Assembly: GCA_938083195.1 (NCBI GenBank)
Contig: CALKCK010000025.1
Span: forward strand, 1 to 64,000
Origin: an uncultured Pirellulaceae bacterium
Lineage (GTDB): Bacteria > Planctomycetota > Planctomycetia > Pirellulales > Pirellulaceae
DNA: 64,000 nucleotides
Reading direction: 5' to 3'
In this document: piece after piece, positions 35,444 to 45,980 of the stretch
Layout: every line of letters begins with the position of its first letter
Position numbering within the stretch: position 1 is the first letter of the stretch
The notes under the pieces: generated by a model
Seen by the model: the letters and a program-made list of their open reading frames with translations, nothing else
What the model was told of the DNA's origin: nothing
The model's database searches: none
Position numbers and translations under genes: made by a program

Positions 35444-36964
35444 ATGCAATTTCTTATCCAACCCTACTTCGTCATTGCTTTTCTTTTCTGCGCATTTCCA
35501 TTTGGGGAAATCGCAATGGCTCAGCAAAATACGCCGCCGAACATTGTTTTCATCCTTGCCGATGACCTCGGCTATGGGGAACTCGGTTGCTATGGTCAGG
35601 AAAAAATCAAGACACCCAACATCGACCAATTAGCCTCCGAAGGCGCTCGATTCACACAGCACTACACGGGTGCTCCGGTCTGCGCCCCCGCACGCTGCAC
35701 TCTGCTTACTGGCCAGAACTTGGCTCATGCTGAAATCCGCGGAAACAGAGACTCCGGCAACGGAAGAATATTTCCTGGCCAATTCCCAATTACGGACGAA
35801 ATCGTAACGATTGCAGAAGTTCTCAAATCAGTGGGATATACCAATGGAGCTTTTGGAAAGTGGGGCCTTGGCCCTTCCAATACAACCGGCTCTCCAATGA
35901 AGCAAGGCTTTGATCGCTACTACGGCTATAACTGCCAACGCAATGCTCACAGCTATTACCCTCCATTTCTCGATAGCGACGAAAAAGAAGTAAGGATAAA
36001 CAATTTCCCAATCCCAGGGCATTTGAGATTACCATCCGGCGAAGTCCGAGCAGATGATTATCGTGCGGAAAATTACGCACCTGATTTAATTCTCGACGAA
36101 GCAGTTAAGTTCATTGAAAAAAATAAAAACAAACCCTTCTTTCTTTATCTACCGTTTGTCGAACCTCATGTCGCCATGCAGCCACCACAAGAGTGGATCG
36201 ATCAGTACCCAACTGAATGGGACGAAGAAAATGGCGTTTACCGCGGCCAGAATGGCTATCTACCCCACCCGAGACCCCGTGCCGGATACGCCGCCATGAT
36301 TTCCGATCTCGACGAACACGTAGGAACTATTTTAGAAAACCTAAAAAAATTCAACCTTGAAAAAAACACCATCGTCATTTTCACCTCTGATAACGGACCA
36401 ACACACGGTAGTCGCGACCCGCGATTCCACGTCGGTGGAGCGGCATCCACGTTCTTTAATTCAACAGGTGGATTGAAGGGATTTAAAGGGAGTTGCTATG
36501 AAGGTGGTATTCGAGTTCCATGCGTGGTTCGCTGGCCTGATCAGGTTAAGCCAGGCTCAAAGATTACCACGCCGTCATATTTCCCGGACTGGTTTCCAAC
36601 ACTCGCCAAAATTGCCAGCGCTCCTCTGGAAACAAAACAAATTCTTGACGGCATTGACCTTACCAGTGCAATGAAATCAGGCAACGCCCCTAAACGCGAG
36701 CAACCCATGGTCTGGGAATTCAATGGCTACGGTGGAATCATTGCTATCCGAGACGGTAATTGGAAAGCGTTAAGAAGGAATTTGAGAAAAGGAAAACAAC
36801 CGCTCGATTGGGAACTTTACAATCTTGCAACAGATCCTTCCGAATCTAAAGATGTCGCCAGTGAGCATCCTGAAATTGTCGCCAATCTAGAAACCCAATT
36901 TCTAGAAAGCCGAACTTCCGAACCAGATTTTCCCGTTCCGTTTCTGGATAACGTGGAAAAATAA
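35444..36964 (+). CDS. Secreted sulfatase (arylsulfatase A-like)
   Basis: 506 residues with a signal peptide of about 26 residues ending AMA. The metal site NIVFILADDLGYGELGCYG (core ADDLGYGELG) leads to the active-site motif CAPARCTLLTG, in which Cys80 would be turned into formylglycine; this is the C-x-P-x-R class and so needs a formylglycine-generating enzyme. FGKWGLG and TSDNGP follow as expected. It cleaves sulfate esters, probably on algal polysaccharides. It stands alone; no carbohydrate cluster is around it. Confidence 0.94.
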   Translation: MQFLIQPYFVIAFLFCAFPFGEIAMAQQNTPPNIVFILADDLGYGELGCYGQEKIKTPNIDQLASEGARFTQHYTGAPVCAPARCTLLTGQNLAHAEIRGNRDSGNGRIFPGQFPITDEIVTIAEVLKSVGYTNGAFGKWGLGPSNTTGSPMKQGFDRYYGYNCQRNAHSYYPPFLDSDEKEVRINNFPIPGHLRLPSGEVRADDYRAENYAPDLILDEAVKFIEKNKNKPFFLYLPFVEPHVAMQPPQEWIDQYPTEWDEENGVYRGQNGYLPHPRPRAGYAAMISDLDEHVGTILENLKKFNLEKNTIVIFTSDNGPTHGSRDPRFHVGGAASTFFNSTGGLKGFKGSCYEGGIRVPCVVRWPDQVKPGSKITTPSYFPDWFPTLAKIASAPLETKQILDGIDLTSAMKSGNAPKREQPMVWEFNGYGGIIAIRDGNWKALRRNLRKGKQPLDWELYNLATDPSESKDVASEHPEIVANLETQFLESRTSEPDFPVPFLDNVEK

Positions 36965-37291
36965 AGTCGTTGTCCTGACCTACGATTACCTGTCAAAAGC
37001 AGGCATACGTAGCAACCATCTAAATGAACAAAATAGTGGCAAGGTCGACAGCTCTCGACAGCTAGTGCGGCATGACAGCACCCAACTTGCTTCCCCACCC
37101 ACTATTGCGATGCACATTTCAACATTCAGGAGGGAATTAGCCTCTATCGCACCCTTTTGAACTTGTTGAATTCGCGACAAACATTGATTTGCTATCCCAG
37201 CAACATCGCCCTTTGGCCTTGTTGTGGTCGCCAACCCAATCTAGGCTCCCGCACCTATTTTTCGAATTGACAACGATTGCGGTAGTTCAGC
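36965..37291. other. 327-bp gap with no convincing gene
   Basis: Frames here are short and overlap neighbours in the wrong phase. A near-direct repeat tcgacagct occurs twice around 37048-37068. Nothing else stands out. The promoter of the mechanosensitive channel genes should lie in the right half. Confidence 0.4.
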
Positions 37292-39463
37292 GTGCAGTTA
37301 AAAAAGCCAAATTACAGCTTACTTATTTTGCTCTCATTATTGTGGGTCAGTGCAGATGGCTTTTTGCCATCAACTGCACTCTGCCAGACATCCCAGGCAG
37401 ACGGAAATTTATTGCTACCCATCAAGATCCCCGCAGCAACCCCAACCGATCCTTCTGAAATTCTCTTCGGCCATGCCACCCCAGCCACTGCGAATTTGAA
37501 ACCAACAGATTATTTTCAAGCCCCCCACCAACCCACCACTCCCCAACTTCACCCACTGGGTCAACCGTTCATTACCCCCAGATTCAATCCACACCCAAAG
37601 ACCAATCTACTTAAACTAGCGAAAGACTCAATCTTTCCCACAGCCACCAATAACCAACCCACTCCGGTGGCACCTCTAATCCGATCAGAGTTCACCGCCA
37701 ACGCTAACACTCAAAACAATTTGGCTCACACCAAACTGCCTCTAGCACCTGTAAAACAACTTCCTTTTCTCTCCCCGATCACTCCAACTGAACCAAAGCC
37801 AAGCCCACTCATTGAAGATCCTAATCTTACGATTGCAAGTTTCCAGGAGCCCGTCCAACAAGCAAACCAAGAACAGGGCGACACACAAAACAACCAATCT
37901 CAGCCATCAAAATCATTGGCCCCCGATCAGGAAGACACATCACCTCAACTCGTTGCCACCGAACTATCACTCAGCGAATTAGCAAAACGCATCAAGGAAC
38001 AAATTGATTTAATCACTTCCAATGACACCTTAGATGACGCATCCAAACAAGAAGAACTGACTCAACTGAACTTTGCCAATCAAATTGTCAAAGAAGCACA
38101 GGTGATTCAAAAAGAAATTGCAAATGAAGAGCAACGAAGGAAAACGTTCCCACGCGACCTAAAAGAAATGAAGGCGCAACTCAGTTTTGAATCCGCCCCG
38201 GATTCCCCCAAGCTTGACCGGAATTCGAAACAAATCGAAACGGAATTGAAGCAAAAAAATCAAAAACGAGATGAACTGAAGGCGAAGCAAGTCCTCATCG
38301 AGGACAAGATCGAAGAATTGGCAACCCAGATTGCTACAAATCCAACATTGAAAACAGAACTCCTCAAAGAATTAAAAGAAACCAAAGAGAAATATTCGGA
38401 AAGCCAGTCAACTTCGAATAATGATGATGCTCGCTTGATCTTTGATGCTAAAAAATTGAAATCAAATAAGCAACTAGAACAGATAGGTCTCGAGCCTATC
38501 AAGCAGGAACAACTAGGCATACTGCTTCCTATTAAAAAAGCAATCATTGAGCGTGACATAAAAAACATTGAACTTGAAATTACATTATGGAAAACGACTT
38601 TTAATCAACAACAGAATTTAGAGATCTCGCTTCAGCAGGAACAAGCAAAACAGGCAAGCATTCAGGCGATACAGACTGACAAATCACTAGCAAAAATCGC
38701 TAATGAAAATCAAAAAACAACTCAATTAAGAAGCGACATCGCACAGGACATCGAACAGTGCAATGAAAAATTCACCGCGGCAGACCTGGAATACGAAGAA
38801 ATCAACACCGACCTCGAAAGCATCAAAGATAAAATTGAAATGCCGGGAGGCAATCGGCAAGATCGAGGCATCGAACTCGTAAAACTCAGTCGAAACCTCA
38901 TGCACACTTTTGAAAGCCAATCCCGAATCGATGCAATTAATGCAGAATTGCGAATCTGCCAGCTCAACGAACTGAACCTGAAAGCCAAACTCCGAGTCCT
39001 ATCGAAACGAGATGCACAAATTAAGCTCCTAACAGCAGAGCGATTGAGCTCTGGAGACAGTGCAGGCAACAGTTTATCGTCATCCGAATTCACAAGCCTA
39101 GCAAGTGAACTTCTTGAAAAACAGCATAAGTATTCGACCGACCTATTACTTGATTATCAAAAATTGCGAACCTGCTTAGTAAATGAGCGTGAACGGTTGA
39201 TCCAGTTGATTAACAAAGTCAACGAAGCAAGAGAGTATTCTGCGAAAAACGCATTATGGGTTCGCAGCGCTGCTCCCTTGTCATTTTCAGATTTCAAAAG
39301 CTCTTGGAAATCGATTCAATTATTTTTCTCGCCCCCACAATGGATTGATTTGGCGGAAAACGTTTCCATCAATATTAAGAAAAGACCATACGGAACTCTG
39401 TTTGCCTGTTTTTTGATTTTGTGTGCATTTATATTTTCTCGGCGACTGCGAGGTGATGTGTGA
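37292..39463 (+). CDS. MscK-like channel, N-terminal periplasmic half (separate gene)
   Basis: 723 residues, GTG start. A signal peptide (about 1-31) is followed by a Pro/Thr/Asn-rich stretch (about 40-230) and then a long coiled coil (about 230-650), the usual layout of the periplasmic domain of MscK/MscM (KefA) channels. One membrane helix (about 701-716, TLFACFLILCAFIFS) ends at RRLRGDV, placing the C-terminus in the cytoplasm. The stop overlaps the next gene's GTG start by four bases (GTGA). The next gene encodes the remaining membrane and MscS parts, so this is half of an ordinary ~1100-1300-residue channel. It would sense or shape tension from the periplasmic side. Confidence 0.82.
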   Translation: MQLKKPNYSLLILLSLLWVSADGFLPSTALCQTSQADGNLLLPIKIPAATPTDPSEILFGHATPATANLKPTDYFQAPHQPTTPQLHPLGQPFITPRFNPHPKTNLLKLAKDSIFPTATNNQPTPVAPLIRSEFTANANTQNNLAHTKLPLAPVKQLPFLSPITPTEPKPSPLIEDPNLTIASFQEPVQQANQEQGDTQNNQSQPSKSLAPDQEDTSPQLVATELSLSELAKRIKEQIDLITSNDTLDDASKQEELTQLNFANQIVKEAQVIQKEIANEEQRRKTFPRDLKEMKAQLSFESAPDSPKLDRNSKQIETELKQKNQKRDELKAKQVLIEDKIEELATQIATNPTLKTELLKELKETKEKYSESQSTSNNDDARLIFDAKKLKSNKQLEQIGLEPIKQEQLGILLPIKKAIIERDIKNIELEITLWKTTFNQQQNLEISLQQEQAKQASIQAIQTDKSLAKIANENQKTTQLRSDIAQDIEQCNEKFTAADLEYEEINTDLESIKDKIEMPGGNRQDRGIELVKLSRNLMHTFESQSRIDAINAELRICQLNELNLKAKLRVLSKRDAQIKLLTAERLSSGDSAGNSLSSSEFTSLASELLEKQHKYSTDLLLDYQKLRTCLVNERERLIQLINKVNEAREYSAKNALWVRSAAPLSFSDFKSSWKSIQLFFSPPQWIDLAENVSINIKKRPYGTLFACFLILCAFIFSRRLRGDV

Positions 39464-41325
39464 CACCACCTCTACCGCACGACCACGACAACTCCCAACC
39501 AACGCAGGACGAGCTCGTTGATCAGTTGCAGCGATCCGATGATAACCAAACTGGACCGGACGAAGCACTGAGGGAAAACATCGAAAAATTTTCCCGCTAC
39601 AGCCCTGTCTACAAGGCAGTGGCCGCCACCATCTTACGGGCGACTATCGCGCCGGCGGTCGTTGCTTTCATTGCCTATCAACTGAGTCCCAGTGAAGAAG
39701 TAACCTCTCTTGCAGGCTCCGTTTCGCGAGGACTTTGGATTCTCTGCCCACCTCTCTTCGCTTGCATGGTGCTCGCTCGAGCCTTGCGTTCGAACGGTTT
39801 GGCAGAACGCTGCTTTGGCTGGTCGACCGATCTTTGCCGTGGGCTTTACTACCTAGTTAATACAATTGTCCTGGGCTGGCTGCCACTTCGATTCCTTTAC
39901 ACTAGCCTAGAGACATTTGATGGATCGCCCTTGATCAACCAACCAACCCCGGGAGTTTGGAGCGACTCTCTAGGTCGCTTGCTGTTTGTCGCCTCAATGG
40001 TCATCTTCACGATCGGCCTGAGGGCAACTTCAAAAATACTGAGGCATTGGTCTGCTTCTCGAGTGATGTCAAAAAACTGGCTTCACGACCTTCGTCAGCT
40101 AAATTACCGATGCCTTCCTTTGATCCCCATTGGCTTAGGCATCCTTTCAGTAAGCGGATTTCAGTTTACAGCCATTGAAATGAGCTGGCGGATGCTCTGG
40201 ACAGCAATTTTCATCATCGGAATTTCGATCGTTGGTGGGTTCTTTAGTCACCTGATGTTAATTGCTCAATTCAGAATCAAACTTCGCCAACTGAGCCGAG
40301 ATGAGCAAGGTGAAATTAACAGTGGTGAATCAATTGACATCACTGAAATCTCAACCCAAGTGAATCGACTATTACGAGCGACAGCAACCGTTGCCATGAT
40401 TTTAGTGGGATGGCACTTTTTTGCTGATGTTCTTCCAGTCATTGACTATCTAGACGACTGGCAACTGCCCTGGGCCTCGACCGATGCTGAGGGGGTAAAG
40501 GAATTGATCACTCTCCGACATGCCTTGATTGCTTTCGGACTGGCAATCATCACGTTAATTTTAAGCCGTAATTTACCCGGGCTTTTAGAAATCACACTCC
40601 TTGACCGCCTCCCACTGGACCGGGGAGGTCGCTACGCCATCTCCTTTATCTTGCGATATTTTGTCGGCGTCGTTGGACTTATTACAGCTTGTCAAATCAT
40701 TGGGTTCAATTGGTCAAGCGTACAATGGCTCGCTGCAGGATTGACCGTGGGCCTCGGATTCGGCTTGCAGGAAATATTCTCAAACGTAATTTCTGGGATC
40801 ATTATTCTAATTGAGCGACCCATTCGCTTAGGCGATGTGGTGACCGTCAATGGAGTCACAGGGACTGTTACTCGAATCCAGCTAAGAGCAACCACGATTA
40901 AGGATTTTGATTTTCGCGAGCTTATCGTTCCCAACAAACGATTCATCACTGACGATATTATGAATTGGACACTCACCGATCGAAGGTCGCGAATTGTCTT
41001 GAAGGTAGGCGTTGCCTACGGTTCTGACACCCAACTCGTCCACGACACGCTCATGACAGTAGCCCGACGCCATCCACTCGTCCAAACCGAGCCATCACCG
41101 GATGTGTTTTTCAAAGAATTCGGGGATAGCACGCTTAACTTTGATCTTCGCGTGTTCATCCCCTCCCGCGACATATTTGCTCGCGTGCAACATGAACTCA
41201 ACGTAGCGATCGAAGCAGAGTTCCGGCGAAAAGAAATTGAGATCGCATTCCCACAACGGGAAATCTATATCAAAAACCTAGACGCTCAATCCGTTCTCAG
41301 CCAGGACAGCCAGAAATCTGCTTAA
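39460..41325 (+). CDS. MscK/MscM-like mechanosensitive channel, membrane and MscS half
   Basis: 621 residues. A hydrophilic cytoplasmic start (about 1-55) precedes eight or more helices. The pore helix and gate are in WLAAGLTVGLGFGLQEIFSN, followed by the MscS beta domain (IERPIRLGDVVTVNGVTGTV, IVPNKRFITDDIMNW) and the alpha/beta vestibule domain to the C-terminus. It opens on membrane tension to release solutes after osmotic downshock. Its GTG overlaps the stop of the coiled-coil partner gene, so the two are made together. Confidence 0.93.
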   Translation: MTPPLPHDHDNSQPTQDELVDQLQRSDDNQTGPDEALRENIEKFSRYSPVYKAVAATILRATIAPAVVAFIAYQLSPSEEVTSLAGSVSRGLWILCPPLFACMVLARALRSNGLAERCFGWSTDLCRGLYYLVNTIVLGWLPLRFLYTSLETFDGSPLINQPTPGVWSDSLGRLLFVASMVIFTIGLRATSKILRHWSASRVMSKNWLHDLRQLNYRCLPLIPIGLGILSVSGFQFTAIEMSWRMLWTAIFIIGISIVGGFFSHLMLIAQFRIKLRQLSRDEQGEINSGESIDITEISTQVNRLLRATATVAMILVGWHFFADVLPVIDYLDDWQLPWASTDAEGVKELITLRHALIAFGLAIITLILSRNLPGLLEITLLDRLPLDRGGRYAISFILRYFVGVVGLITACQIIGFNWSSVQWLAAGLTVGLGFGLQEIFSNVISGIIILIERPIRLGDVVTVNGVTGTVTRIQLRATTIKDFDFRELIVPNKRFITDDIMNWTLTDRRSRIVLKVGVAYGSDTQLVHDTLMTVARRHPLVQTEPSPDVFFKEFGDSTLNFDLRVFIPSRDIFARVQHELNVAIEAEFRRKEIEIAFPQREIYIKNLDAQSVLSQDSQKSA

Positions 41326-41376
41326 CCTGTTCCGACTTCGGTTTACCCGAAAAGCTCAATCGAGTTCAAGGCAAAC

Positions 41377-43221
41377 TTACTTGTCCTTAAATTCCTCGTG
41401 GTCATCGAGTTTTCGATATAAAGTGGCACGGCTAATGCCCAACAACTCGGCTGCTTGAGGAATATTTCCCCCCGTCCGTTTTAATGCATCGCGAATCAAA
41501 CGTTTTTCCCAATCAGCAATATTGAAAGTGCCCAATTCGTCACTGTTCGGTTCGCGAATCCCAAGGTCGCTAAGTTGAATCTCATTTCCATCAGCCATGA
41601 CGATCGCGCTATCAATGACATTTCGGAGCTGGCGAACATTCCCAGGCCAATGGTAGGCCAGCAATCGCGAATTTGCCTTCTTCGACAACTTCATTTTGAG
41701 ATGACCGTGTTGGCTTCGAAAATGTTCGAGGAAAAAATCAATCAGCACCTGAATATCGTTATCGCGGTCCCGAAGCGGCGGGATCATTAATTCATAAACA
41801 CTCAGGCGGTAAAACAAATCTTCACGAAACTGTTTCTCTGCCACAAATTCCTTTAAATCGCGATTCGTTGCACAAATCACTCGGACATCAACCTTGACCT
41901 CTTTCGTCCCGCCAACAGGCAGAAACGGATGTCCCTCCAGTGTCCTGAGAAGTTTCGCCTGTCCTTCTAGCGACAATTCGCCAATTTCGTCAAGGAAAAG
42001 CGTTCCTCGATCTGCTTGCTCAAACCAACCGATGTGATCTCGATCGGCACTTGTAAAAGCACCCTTCTTATGTCCAAAGAGTTGACTTTCAATAAGATCC
42101 TTGGGAATTGCCGCGCAGTTCACACTCAGCATCGGGCGATCAGCTCGCGGACTCGACCGGTGAATCGCTCTCGCGACAAGCTCCTTGCCGGCACCGCTCT
42201 CACCTCGAACCAAGACACAACCAGAAGCTTTTGAAACGCGTCCAATTTTTGATTTCAGCGATTGCATCGCCTCGCTCTCACCCAGCATCTCATCAAAGGC
42301 AGCATGCTTCTCAACCAACCGAGAATGCGAAGCAGCAAGAGTCGAGTGGCGATCGGCTCGTGCCAACGATCGAACCATGATGTTTGACATCGCACATGCT
42401 AATTGAAAATGTGAATCTCGAAACGGTTCGGCATTACGATACAAATGAATTGCACCCTTAACCTCGTCTTCAACTATCAGTGGCACACAGATCGAATCAG
42501 CTCGCTTTTGAGAATCGGAACCATCATGCTCGATCCGAATTGCTCGTTTTTCTTTCACAACCTTTCGCGTCAGGTCTGTATCCAACTGGAGTTTATCAGC
42601 AGACTCTGCAGGAATCACTGATTTCGGCGCTAACATACCATCGTCTGATAGCCATAAAATCCCAACCACTGACGCATCGGTTCTTTCCATCAATCGATCC
42701 ATGCAAACTTTTGCAACTGACTCGGGATCATCAACGGAAAGCAATTTGACGCTTAATTGGAATAAAAAGAAAAAGTCTTGCCCCCAATTATGACCTTTCA
42801 GGAAATCCAGGGTGTATTGCCCAGTTTCCATTGGGTTCATAGAACGATCGAGAACAATCGTGAGATTCCCCGTAGAACACCTTTCTGACTCAGTTTCTTC
42901 AGAAAGCGTCTTGGCAATACTTTGTTGCTTGGCTTCCGAAAATACGAAGCTACTCGAGCCAATACGAACCTCGGTGCCTTCCATTAACCTCGCCTGGTCA
43001 ACCGACTGGCCGTTAACATAAGTCCCGTTGCTACTTTTGTTATCGCGAAGCCACCAACCGTCTTCGTCTTGATAAACAACGGCGTGTACACGAGAACACT
43101 GCGGGTCATTTAAGACTATCCGACATTCCCAATCTCGCCCGAGTAAATTTTCCTCAAGCACAGATAATTCAAAGCGGGCGCCGGCATTGGCCCCGGCGTT
43201 CATAACAAGGAAGGCTGGCAC
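41377..43221 (-). CDS. FHA-GAF sigma-54-dependent activator with GAFTSA loop
   Basis: 614 residues. FHA domain (about 8-95: LLGRDWECRI, SRVHAVV, SSNGTYVNG) reads phospho-Thr. GAF-like domain about 140-290. AAA+ domain about 315-550 with Walker A GESGAGKE, Walker B GTLFLDEIGEL and arginine-finger region FREDLFYRL. C-terminal Fis-type helix-turn-helix (GNIPQAAELLGISRATLYRKL). The sigma-54 contact loop, GAFTGA in most family members, reads GAFTSA here (387-392). It would remodel sigma-54 polymerase in response to a kinase and a small-molecule signal. It is divergent from the protease gene over 543 bp; its targets are not identifiable. Confidence 0.95.
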   Translation of the reverse strand: MPAFLVMNAGANAGARFELSVLEENLLGRDWECRIVLNDPQCSRVHAVVYQDEDGWWLRDNKSSNGTYVNGQSVDQARLMEGTEVRIGSSSFVFSEAKQQSIAKTLSEETESERCSTGNLTIVLDRSMNPMETGQYTLDFLKGHNWGQDFFFLFQLSVKLLSVDDPESVAKVCMDRLMERTDASVVGILWLSDDGMLAPKSVIPAESADKLQLDTDLTRKVVKEKRAIRIEHDGSDSQKRADSICVPLIVEDEVKGAIHLYRNAEPFRDSHFQLACAMSNIMVRSLARADRHSTLAASHSRLVEKHAAFDEMLGESEAMQSLKSKIGRVSKASGCVLVRGESGAGKELVARAIHRSSPRADRPMLSVNCAAIPKDLIESQLFGHKKGAFTSADRDHIGWFEQADRGTLFLDEIGELSLEGQAKLLRTLEGHPFLPVGGTKEVKVDVRVICATNRDLKEFVAEKQFREDLFYRLSVYELMIPPLRDRDNDIQVLIDFFLEHFRSQHGHLKMKLSKKANSRLLAYHWPGNVRQLRNVIDSAIVMADGNEIQLSDLGIREPNSDELGTFNIADWEKRLIRDALKRTGGNIPQAAELLGISRATLYRKLDDHEEFKDK

Positions 43222-43764
43222 GAGAGTATTTTTCTTAACAGTCGTTGGAAGTGGATGGTGGGACGTGACACAACTTAGAAATCACGTTTTCCCATTGTAA
43301 AGGCAAGTTATCATCAAGTCGACCAATTCAATACATAGAATAGAATGAATTCCGAAGACGTTGTTTAAACTCACCAAATGCGCCACCCCAACCCTAAGTT
43401 TCGCTTCCATCGTCAACGTAAAACCAAGGTTTTTACAAAGTGCTGGTGACCGAACATTGATTTGAAATTTTTTAAAACAAACATTTCTGGGTATATTTCA
43501 GGCGCAGTCCTCGCCCGAAACGGAACCATTCTTTTAGTTCGCAACAATTTAAACATTTTTTTTGTGAGTTAGCACTGAGATTGCTCGGTACAACAAAGCG
43601 AAAGAGGCTTCTTGAGATTTAGTTCGAAAAATTGTTTCAGACGAACCTCCGGCAGGTAGATCACTCTTGCTTATAAACGAACCAATCCCTACGATTCTCG
43701 TAACGAATAGTATGTTAAAATACGAAGGCTAAGTTGTCTTATAAACAACCAACAGGAATTCATA
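43222..43764. other. 543-bp divergent promoter region
   Basis: No gene seen. The region separates the leftward FHA activator from the rightward protease. It is AT-rich with T-tracts around 43557-43564 and no convincing sigma-54 (-24/-12) site. A caggaatt just before 43765 offers a weak Shine-Dalgarno for the protease gene. Confidence 0.4.
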
Positions 43765-45909
43765 ATGCTTTCTTCAAAACCGATAACCACAAAAATACGA
43801 TTCTCTGTCCTCGCGTTTGCGTTGGCTTGTTTCGCAGTGACCGTTTCACACGCACAAGATTCAACGACAACCAGTCAGTCGTCTAGTGATAAACTAATCT
43901 CCAAGACTGTCTCCCGCATCGTGGCTAAATTGATGCAGGATGACCACTTATCTAAGCGAAAACTGGATGACACGATGTCGAGCCGAGCGTTCGACATGTT
44001 CATTAAGAACTTGGATCCAACCAAGTCCTATTTCTTGCAATCGGATATCGACGAGTTTTCAAAATGGAAAACTGAACTCGATGATCAAATGTTGAAAGGT
44101 GAATTCCTAGCGGCCTTTGAGGTCTTTGATCGATTTTTACAACGAGTAGACGAGCGAACCGATCTCGCCGTCGAGTTGATTGATGAAAATCATGACTTCA
44201 CGATCGACGAAGAAATGATCACGGATCCGGACCTTCTTAGTTTTGCCAAGAACGATGCCGAGGCACGGGACAACTGGAGGAAGCGCATTAAATACAGCTT
44301 GCTCGTCTTGCGGGGAGACGCCAGCGACGAAAAGGAAGAGGCCAAAACCGACGACGGCGAAAAGAAAACAGTCAAAAAGAAAGATGATCCGAAAGATCGC
44401 CTTCGCAAACGATACTCTTCATTCGCCCGACGAATGCACCAAATCGACGCCGAAGACATTGTCGAACGATACATCACAGCGATTACGACCAGCTTTGACC
44501 CGCACACAACCTACTTAAGCAAAGGCACATTTGAGAACTTCTTAATTCAAATGGGACTAGAACTAGAAGGTATCGGCGCGACGCTCTCTCTAATGGACGA
44601 AGGCTATACGGTCATCAAAGCAATCGTCCCTGGTGGAGCCGCCTATACTCAGGGTGGCTTAAAGGTCGAAGATAAAATTGTCGCAGTTGGTCAGGGTGAA
44701 GAAGATGGATCACGCGCGTACGATAAATTATTTAGAGAACACGGCGGCGGATTCGTTGAATGCACCGGAATGAAATTAGATGACGTCGTAGGAATGATTC
44801 GCGGCAAGGCGGGAACCGTCGTGCGACTTCAGGTTATGTCTGAAAACGAAAGTGAATTACACACCGTTGAAATCGTTCGTGAGAAAATCAAACTCGAAGA
44901 CAGCGCCGCACACGGTGAAGTTTTCGAGGAAGGCAAACAGAAAATTGGTGTAATCGAACTGCCAAGTTTCTATGCTAACATGGGTGGCGGTGGTGGTCGT
45001 AGCACGACCACTGACGTTAAGAAAATCCTCGACGAATTCAACACGAAAGATGTCGACGCTCTTGTTCTTGATCTTCGCTTGAACGGGGGAGGAAGTCTTC
45101 GTGAAGCAATCGACTGCACAGGCTTGTTCATCGACATCGGACCCGTGGTTCAAGTTAAAGACCCCTACGGTCGGATTGAAAAGCTTAATGACGAGAACGG
45201 TGGAACAGCCTGGGATAAGCCGATGGTGGTTTTAACTAGCAAGTTCAGCGCCAGTGCCAGTGAAATTCTTGCAGGTGCAATTCAGGATTATGGTCGCGGT
45301 TTGGTGATTGGTGACACAACGACCCATGGAAAAGGAACCGTACAGAGCCTTGTCAATCTTAACTCAATCCTATTCAGCCGGATCAAGAACCCTCCCAATG
45401 AGTTTGGAGCTTTAAAAATTACGACACAGCAATTCTATCGCCCCAACGGAGATAGCACGCAAAAACGCGGCGTACTCTCTGACCTGGTTCTTCCTTCGAT
45501 TTCTGACAACATGGACAACATTGGTGAAGCAGACTTGGATTACCCTGTCAAATTTGACCGTGTTCCCGAAGCCTCCTTTGCAAAACTAAAAATGAATCGT
45601 CAGGACATCACGGCTGCTCTGCGAACTAAATCCAAAGAAAGAATCGATTCGTCAGACGAATTTCAAAAAGAAATCAGTAAGATTAATAAATACATCGAAC
45701 TGAAAAATGAGAAATCCATTTCGCTCAACGAAGCCAAATTCATTGCTCGACGAAAAGAACTAAATGCTGAAAAAGAGGACGAAAAGACGATCGAAAAACA
45801 AATGCTTCCCAACAACGACATCGAACGTAATTTTTACCTCGACGAAGTTCTGAGAATCACAGCGGACTACGTAGAGATGCTTAATCAAAAGCAACTAAGT
45901 CTACGCTAG
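43765..45909 (+). CDS. prc: Tail-specific (C-terminal processing) protease, S41 family
   Basis: 714 residues with a signal peptide ending SHAQ (about 30). An N-terminal helical domain (SFDPHTTYLS at its end) is followed by a PDZ domain (about 265-375) that includes IKAIVPGGAAYTQGGLKVED. The S41 catalytic core has the SASAS-E motif with nucleophile Ser497 and the general base Lys523 in GKGTVQ. A C-terminal helical domain follows, as in Prc/Tsp. It degrades or trims periplasmic proteins marked by a nonpolar C-terminus. Length fits Prc (about 680). The acidic/Lys-rich loop near 190-215 is a lineage insertion. Confidence 0.93.
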   Translation: MLSSKPITTKIRFSVLAFALACFAVTVSHAQDSTTTSQSSSDKLISKTVSRIVAKLMQDDHLSKRKLDDTMSSRAFDMFIKNLDPTKSYFLQSDIDEFSKWKTELDDQMLKGEFLAAFEVFDRFLQRVDERTDLAVELIDENHDFTIDEEMITDPDLLSFAKNDAEARDNWRKRIKYSLLVLRGDASDEKEEAKTDDGEKKTVKKKDDPKDRLRKRYSSFARRMHQIDAEDIVERYITAITTSFDPHTTYLSKGTFENFLIQMGLELEGIGATLSLMDEGYTVIKAIVPGGAAYTQGGLKVEDKIVAVGQGEEDGSRAYDKLFREHGGGFVECTGMKLDDVVGMIRGKAGTVVRLQVMSENESELHTVEIVREKIKLEDSAAHGEVFEEGKQKIGVIELPSFYANMGGGGGRSTTTDVKKILDEFNTKDVDALVLDLRLNGGGSLREAIDCTGLFIDIGPVVQVKDPYGRIEKLNDENGGTAWDKPMVVLTSKFSASASEILAGAIQDYGRGLVIGDTTTHGKGTVQSLVNLNSILFSRIKNPPNEFGALKITTQQFYRPNGDSTQKRGVLSDLVLPSISDNMDNIGEADLDYPVKFDRVPEASFAKLKMNRQDITAALRTKSKERIDSSDEFQKEISKINKYIELKNEKSISLNEAKFIARRKELNAEKEDEKTIEKQMLPNNDIERNFYLDEVLRITADYVEMLNQKQLSLR

Positions 45910-45932
45910 TTTTTTGATAACACGTGCTACCC

Positions 45933-45971
45933 AACGCTCACACGATCCTCGATTGTGTGGGCGTTTTTTTT
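45933..45971 (+). terminator. Terminator of the protease gene
   Basis: aacgctcacac (45933-45943) pairs with gtgtgggcgtt (45955-45965; one T-G pair), followed by a run of Ts. Confidence 0.9.
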
Positions 45972-45980
45972 GCCCAACTT

